In this document: positions 44,261 through 46,867 of the stretch, in pieces
How positions within the stretch are numbered: position 1 is the first letter of the stretch
How the letters are laid out: every line of letters begins with the position of its first letter
From: Bacteroidales bacterium
GTDB lineage: Bacteria; Bacteroidota; Bacteroidia; Bacteroidales; Bacteroidaceae
DNA: 46,867 nt
Reading direction: 5' to 3'
Assembly (NCBI GenBank): GCA_022772475.1
Contig: JALEZQ010000039.1
Coordinates: 1 to 46,867, forward strand
Program-made: the position numbers and the translations under genes
The notes under the pieces: generated by a model
What the model was told of the DNA's origin: nothing
What the model saw: only the letters and a program-made list of their open reading frames with translations
The model's database searches: none

Positions 44261-45451
44261 TCAGAGGGTCTTCTCAAAGACCGTTTCACCGTTGGCATTG
44301 ACGGCCTTGACGCGCATCACCTTGCCGCGCTTCTCGACGACGGTCATCGTGGCACTCTTCAGCGAGGGGCCGCCGCCAATGACCGTAGGATAGAGGTTGC
44401 CCTGCTGTCCGGGCTCGTAATACTCGAAGCGATGGGTGTGGCCGTTGATGCCAAGATCGACCTTGGCCTTGGTCAGCACGTCGGTCCACAGGGCGCGGCA
44501 GAAGCGGCTGGCGCCACCCGGGTCTTTCTCTTCATTGCTGAACCACAGGGGGATGTGGTGCACGACGATGTGGCGCTTGGCCTTGCGGTATTCGCGCGTG
44601 GCGATGGTCTTTTCCAAAAAGTCGGCCTGCGCCTTGCGGAAGGCATTGAAGTCGTTCAGACCGTAATAGACCCACGTGTTGTCGGGCTTGTCCTCGCCGC
44701 AGTCGAGCATGACGAGGTAGGTGTCGCCCCAGCGGATGGTGTGGTAGGTTTCGCCGTCGGTGCCATAGTCGAAGAGAGTGGGCATGCCGGAGGAGTAGGC
44801 ATTGCGAATCTCGTGGTTGCCACGCATGAAGACGCAAGGGTTCTGACCGGCATCGAAGCGACGCACCAGGTTCTGGATGTTGGCGATAGCCTCCTGACGG
44901 TCGCGGGGCTCAGGCAGGCAGTCGCCGTTGAAGATGACGAGGTCGTGCGGCGTCTGTGCGGCCAGACGGGCCATGGCGTCCATGACCTGAGGCTGGCAGT
45001 GCATATCGTTGAAGACCAGCAGGGTGAAGTGAGTGGCGGTATCGGTGGGCAGGGTGAAGCGGCGGAAGGGCGTGCGCTCGGTGCGGCCGAACACTTTCTT
45101 ATAAGCCTGGTTCAGCTCAATCTTCTGCGTACACACGCGGTAGTAGTAGGTGGCGCCGGGGGTGAGACCGTTGAGGCGGATGCGATGCTCGGCATCGTGC
45201 ACCACCTCCTGACCGCAGAACAACTGGCGCACGGTATCGACGTGGAGCGAGTCGCGGCCCACTTCTACCCAGGAGTGGACGCTGCACGTCGATTGGAACA
45301 TCACACTGACGCCATCGGGCGTCATGTTTTGCAGATAGGGCATGCCGCAAATCAGGGTGCGGGCGCTGTCGCCGGGAAAGGGCTGCTGGGCATAACCCAC
45401 GGCTGTTGCGCCCACGAGAGCGGCAACGGCGAGGAACAGTTTTCTAAACAT
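44261..45451 (-). CDS. Secreted metallophosphoesterase with fibronectin-like N domain
   Basis: A 396-aa exported phosphoesterase of the purple-acid-phosphatase-like layout. A signal peptide (1-21, ending VGYAQ) is followed by a fibronectin III-like domain (about 30-130, with HRIRLNGLTPGATYYYRV) and the calcineurin-like core with metal-binding blocks FNDMHC, FNGDCLP, GNHEIR, HHIPLW and GHTHRFE. The first block has Asp-Met-His, as in the superfamily. It is probably periplasmic or surface-located; substrate unknown. It stands alone between a terminator and the DUF772 gene. Confidence 0.9.
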   Translation of the reverse strand: MFRKLFLAVAALVGATAVGYAQQPFPGDSARTLICGMPYLQNMTPDGVSVMFQSTCSVHSWVEVGRDSLHVDTVRQLFCGQEVVHDAEHRIRLNGLTPGATYYYRVCTQKIELNQAYKKVFGRTERTPFRRFTLPTDTATHFTLLVFNDMHCQPQVMDAMARLAAQTPHDLVIFNGDCLPEPRDRQEAIANIQNLVRRFDAGQNPCVFMRGNHEIRNAYSSGMPTLFDYGTDGETYHTIRWGDTYLVMLDCGEDKPDNTWVYYGLNDFNAFRKAQADFLEKTIATREYRKAKRHIVVHHIPLWFSNEEKDPGGASRFCRALWTDVLTKAKVDLGINGHTHRFEYYEPGQQGNLYPTVIGGGPSLKSATMTVVEKRGKVMRVKAVNANGETVFEKTL

Positions 45452-45532
45452 GGGAATTGTGGAGAGTTTGGAAAATAGTAAGGTAAGGAAGAATAGTTAT
45501 CAGGCTTTGTCGTATCCGCACGGGCGTCTGCA

Positions 45533-46012
45533 TTACTCGGCAGTCTGTTGGGCCGGGGTCTCCTGCCGGTCCGCCGCTGCGGCTTTGCGCTGACGGTAGT
45601 AGGATCGGGCGCGTGCCCGGCGCTTGGCGCGCTCGACGAGCAGGTGTATCTCGTCCTCGCTGATGCGCTCGTGCAGACTGGTGAGCAGCGAGGGCGAGAA
45701 GATGCGTCGGGACGTAAAGTCGCTCAGCCCGCAGAAGTACTGCATGTAGGGGTTCTCCTGGATGAGGGCGACGGTCTCTCCGGCCGTCAGCCGCAGTTTG
45801 CGCTTGATGATGCAGGCGGCGACGACCATGCGGGCGGGCTTGTTGTCGGCCCCGCGGTGGCGGTTGCGCAGTCGAGCGTTATACTCCAGTTCGATGTAGC
45901 GCCAGGGCAGGCGTCTGGCCAACTTGACCCAGCGGTTGGCGGGGTCGAGGTCGTCGAAGAGCGAGGGGAACAGCCCGAGGGTATTGCCCTTAAACTGCGA
46001 GTAGTACTTCAT
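45533..46012 (-). CDS. Solo DUF772-type transposase N-terminal domain protein
   Basis: A 159-aa protein resembling the DNA-binding N-terminal domain (DUF772) of IS5/IS1182-type transposases: the opening MKYYSQFKG, DDLDPANRWVKLARRLPW, PARMVVAACIIKRKL and ENPYMQYFCGL are the family hallmarks. The DDE catalytic domain that should follow is absent; instead the protein ends in a basic helix (RAKRRARARSYYRQ) and an Ala/Gln-rich tail before a stop. No inverted repeats were noticed around it. It is either a decayed transposase remnant or a stand-alone DNA-binding protein. It lies 72 bp downstream of murF on the same strand. Confidence 0.75.
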   Translation of the reverse strand: MKYYSQFKGNTLGLFPSLFDDLDPANRWVKLARRLPWRYIELEYNARLRNRHRGADNKPARMVVAACIIKRKLRLTAGETVALIQENPYMQYFCGLSDFTSRRIFSPSLLTSLHERISEDEIHLLVERAKRRARARSYYRQRKAAAADRQETPAQQTAE

Positions 46013-46084
46013 CGTATGGACAGATTGAAGGAAACAAGGCTGCGGACTGAGGCTCCGGCCCGCACAGAGAGAGGGGGGAGGGCG

Positions 46085-46867
46085 CTACAGCATGTCGGGC
46101 AGGGTGTAGAGGCGGGTGCCGTTACTGCCCTTGATGAGCACAAGGCTGTGGCTGAGGGGATGAGCGGCGAGGTGGGCCCTGACGGCTTCGACGTCGGCAA
46201 AGTAGCGGCAGCCGGCGGCATAGGGGGCAAAGCAGGGGCCCACAAGCCACACCTCGCTGCAGCCGCACTGAAGGGCTTTCTCCGCCACTTCGGCGTGGGC
46301 CTGTGACGAGGCGTCGCCCAACTCGCGCATCTCGCCGAGGATGGCCACCTTGTGCGAATGGTTTATCTGCCTGAAATTGTCGAGCGCGGCGCGCATACTG
46401 GTAAGGTTGGCGTTGTAGGCATCGACGATGAGGGTGTTGGTGGCCGTGCGCTTCAGTTCGGAGCGGTTGTTGGTGGGGACATAGGCTTCGAGGGCAGCAT
46501 TGGCCTCAGCCTCGTCCACGCCATAGTGCAGGCCGACGGCCAGGGCGGCCAGAGCATTGGGCAGGTTGTAACTGCCGATGAGGCGGGTGGAGGTTTCGTG
46601 CCACGGTCCCTGACGATAGCGCCACCGCAGGCACAGGAAAGGCGAGCAGGCGGTCACCTTGCCCTCCACGTCGAAGCCCTGCCCCGTGGCCCCGTAGGTC
46701 ACGGCGGGAAGTCCCTGCGCCATGGTGCTGAGGTCGGCATCGTCGGCGTGGAGGAAGACGAAGGTGCCGGGTCGTCGGCGCAGGTCGTCATAGAGTTCGC
46801 CCTTGGTGCGCTTCACGCCCTCGAACGAGCCGAAGCCCTCGAGGTGGGCCATGCCGACGTTGGTAAT
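46085..46867 (-). CDS. murF: MurF (UDP-MurNAc-tripeptide D-Ala-D-Ala ligase), 5' end cut
   Basis: The C-terminal 260 residues of MurF, which adds D-Ala-D-Ala to the peptidoglycan precursor. The frame runs off the right edge of the window, so the N-terminal domain and ATP-binding loop are missing from view. Visible family parts are ITNVGMAHLEGFGS followed by KGELY, the NLPNALAALAVG helix, and DAYNANLTSMRAALDNF (the usual YNANP has Leu in place of Pro). The final Rossmann-like domain ends at GSNGTRLYTLPDML. Confidence 0.94.
   Translation of the reverse strand: MTNVGMAHLEGFGSFEGVKRTKGELYDDLRRRPGTFVFLHADDADLSTMAQGLPAVTYGATGQGFDVEGKVTACSPFLCLRWRYRQGPWHETSTRLIGSYNLPNALAALAVGLHYGVDEAEANAALEAYVPTNNRSELKRTATNTLIVDAYNANLTSMRAALDNFRQINHSHKVAILGEMRELGDASSQAHAEVAEKALQCGCSEVWLVGPCFAPYAAGCRYFADVEAVRAHLAAHPLSHSLVLIKGSNGTRLYTLPDML

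Overview
The window looks like chromosomal DNA from a high-GC member of the Bacteroidales, most likely Prevotellaceae or a close relative. Support comes from the complete MoxR/DUF58/Bat operon, a Porin_10-type porin, lipoproteins whose cysteine is followed by Asp/Glu runs, an alpha2-type glycyl-tRNA synthetase, PurT, and many TAnnTTTGC -7 promoter boxes, which are the Bacteroidetes sigma-ABfr signature. No rRNA, tRNA or CRISPR array was seen. The species cannot be named from the sequence alone.

Layout. 1-10.6 kb: a leftward run of a secreted GH2 beta-galactosidase, a DUF3109 protein, uracil-DNA glycosylase, HflX, an outer-membrane-type protein, a lipoprotein phosphoesterase, an FKBP-type lipoprotein isomerase and GlyRS. 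10.6-12.5 kb: a gene-poor region filled with repeats: a 200-bp tandem array of palindromes, a very short promoter-terminator unit and a 21-bp phased repeat array. 12.5-15.8 kb: two rightward lipoproteins, one of unknown function and one Ntn-type amidase. 15.9-17.2 kb: a leftward AAA/DUF234 ATPase with a palindromic operator-like region. 17.4-23.5 kb: a rightward Kef-type antiporter, PriA and DnaA. 23.5-24.06 kb: a second copy of the promoter-terminator plus 21-bp array module. 24.06-35.7 kb: a leftward run moxR-DUF58-(membrane protein)-batA-batB-batC-batD-batE-PAP2-porin, probably read from one promoter at about 35.88 kb. 36.1-38.0 kb: a rightward queuosine cluster (transporter, queC, queF). 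38.0-42.2 kb: a plastic region with a third 21-bp repeat locus, a decayed surface-protein gene, a 58-aa peptide gene, a small outer-membrane barrel, a complete IS4-family element with a 9-bp target duplication, and a dense cluster of hairpins. 42.2-46.9 kb: leftward xpt, purT, a secreted phosphoesterase, a solo transposase-N-terminal-domain (DUF772) protein and the 3' part of murF, which is cut by the window edge.

Functional themes: envelope biology (Bat complex, porin, PAP2, lipoproteins), replication and repair (DnaA, PriA, Ung), purine metabolism (Xpt, PurT, QueC/QueF) and translation/ribosome rescue (GlyRS, HflX). The most unusual content is in the non-coding DNA. Three loci (11.95, 23.75 and 38.26 kb) carry a GTTTGGGCGAC motif in either orientation at exact 21-bp spacing, and each starts with a long perfect inverted pair. 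Two of them sit directly behind a tiny promoter-terminator unit. A fourth inverted pair with the same 21-bp spacing has become the xpt terminator.
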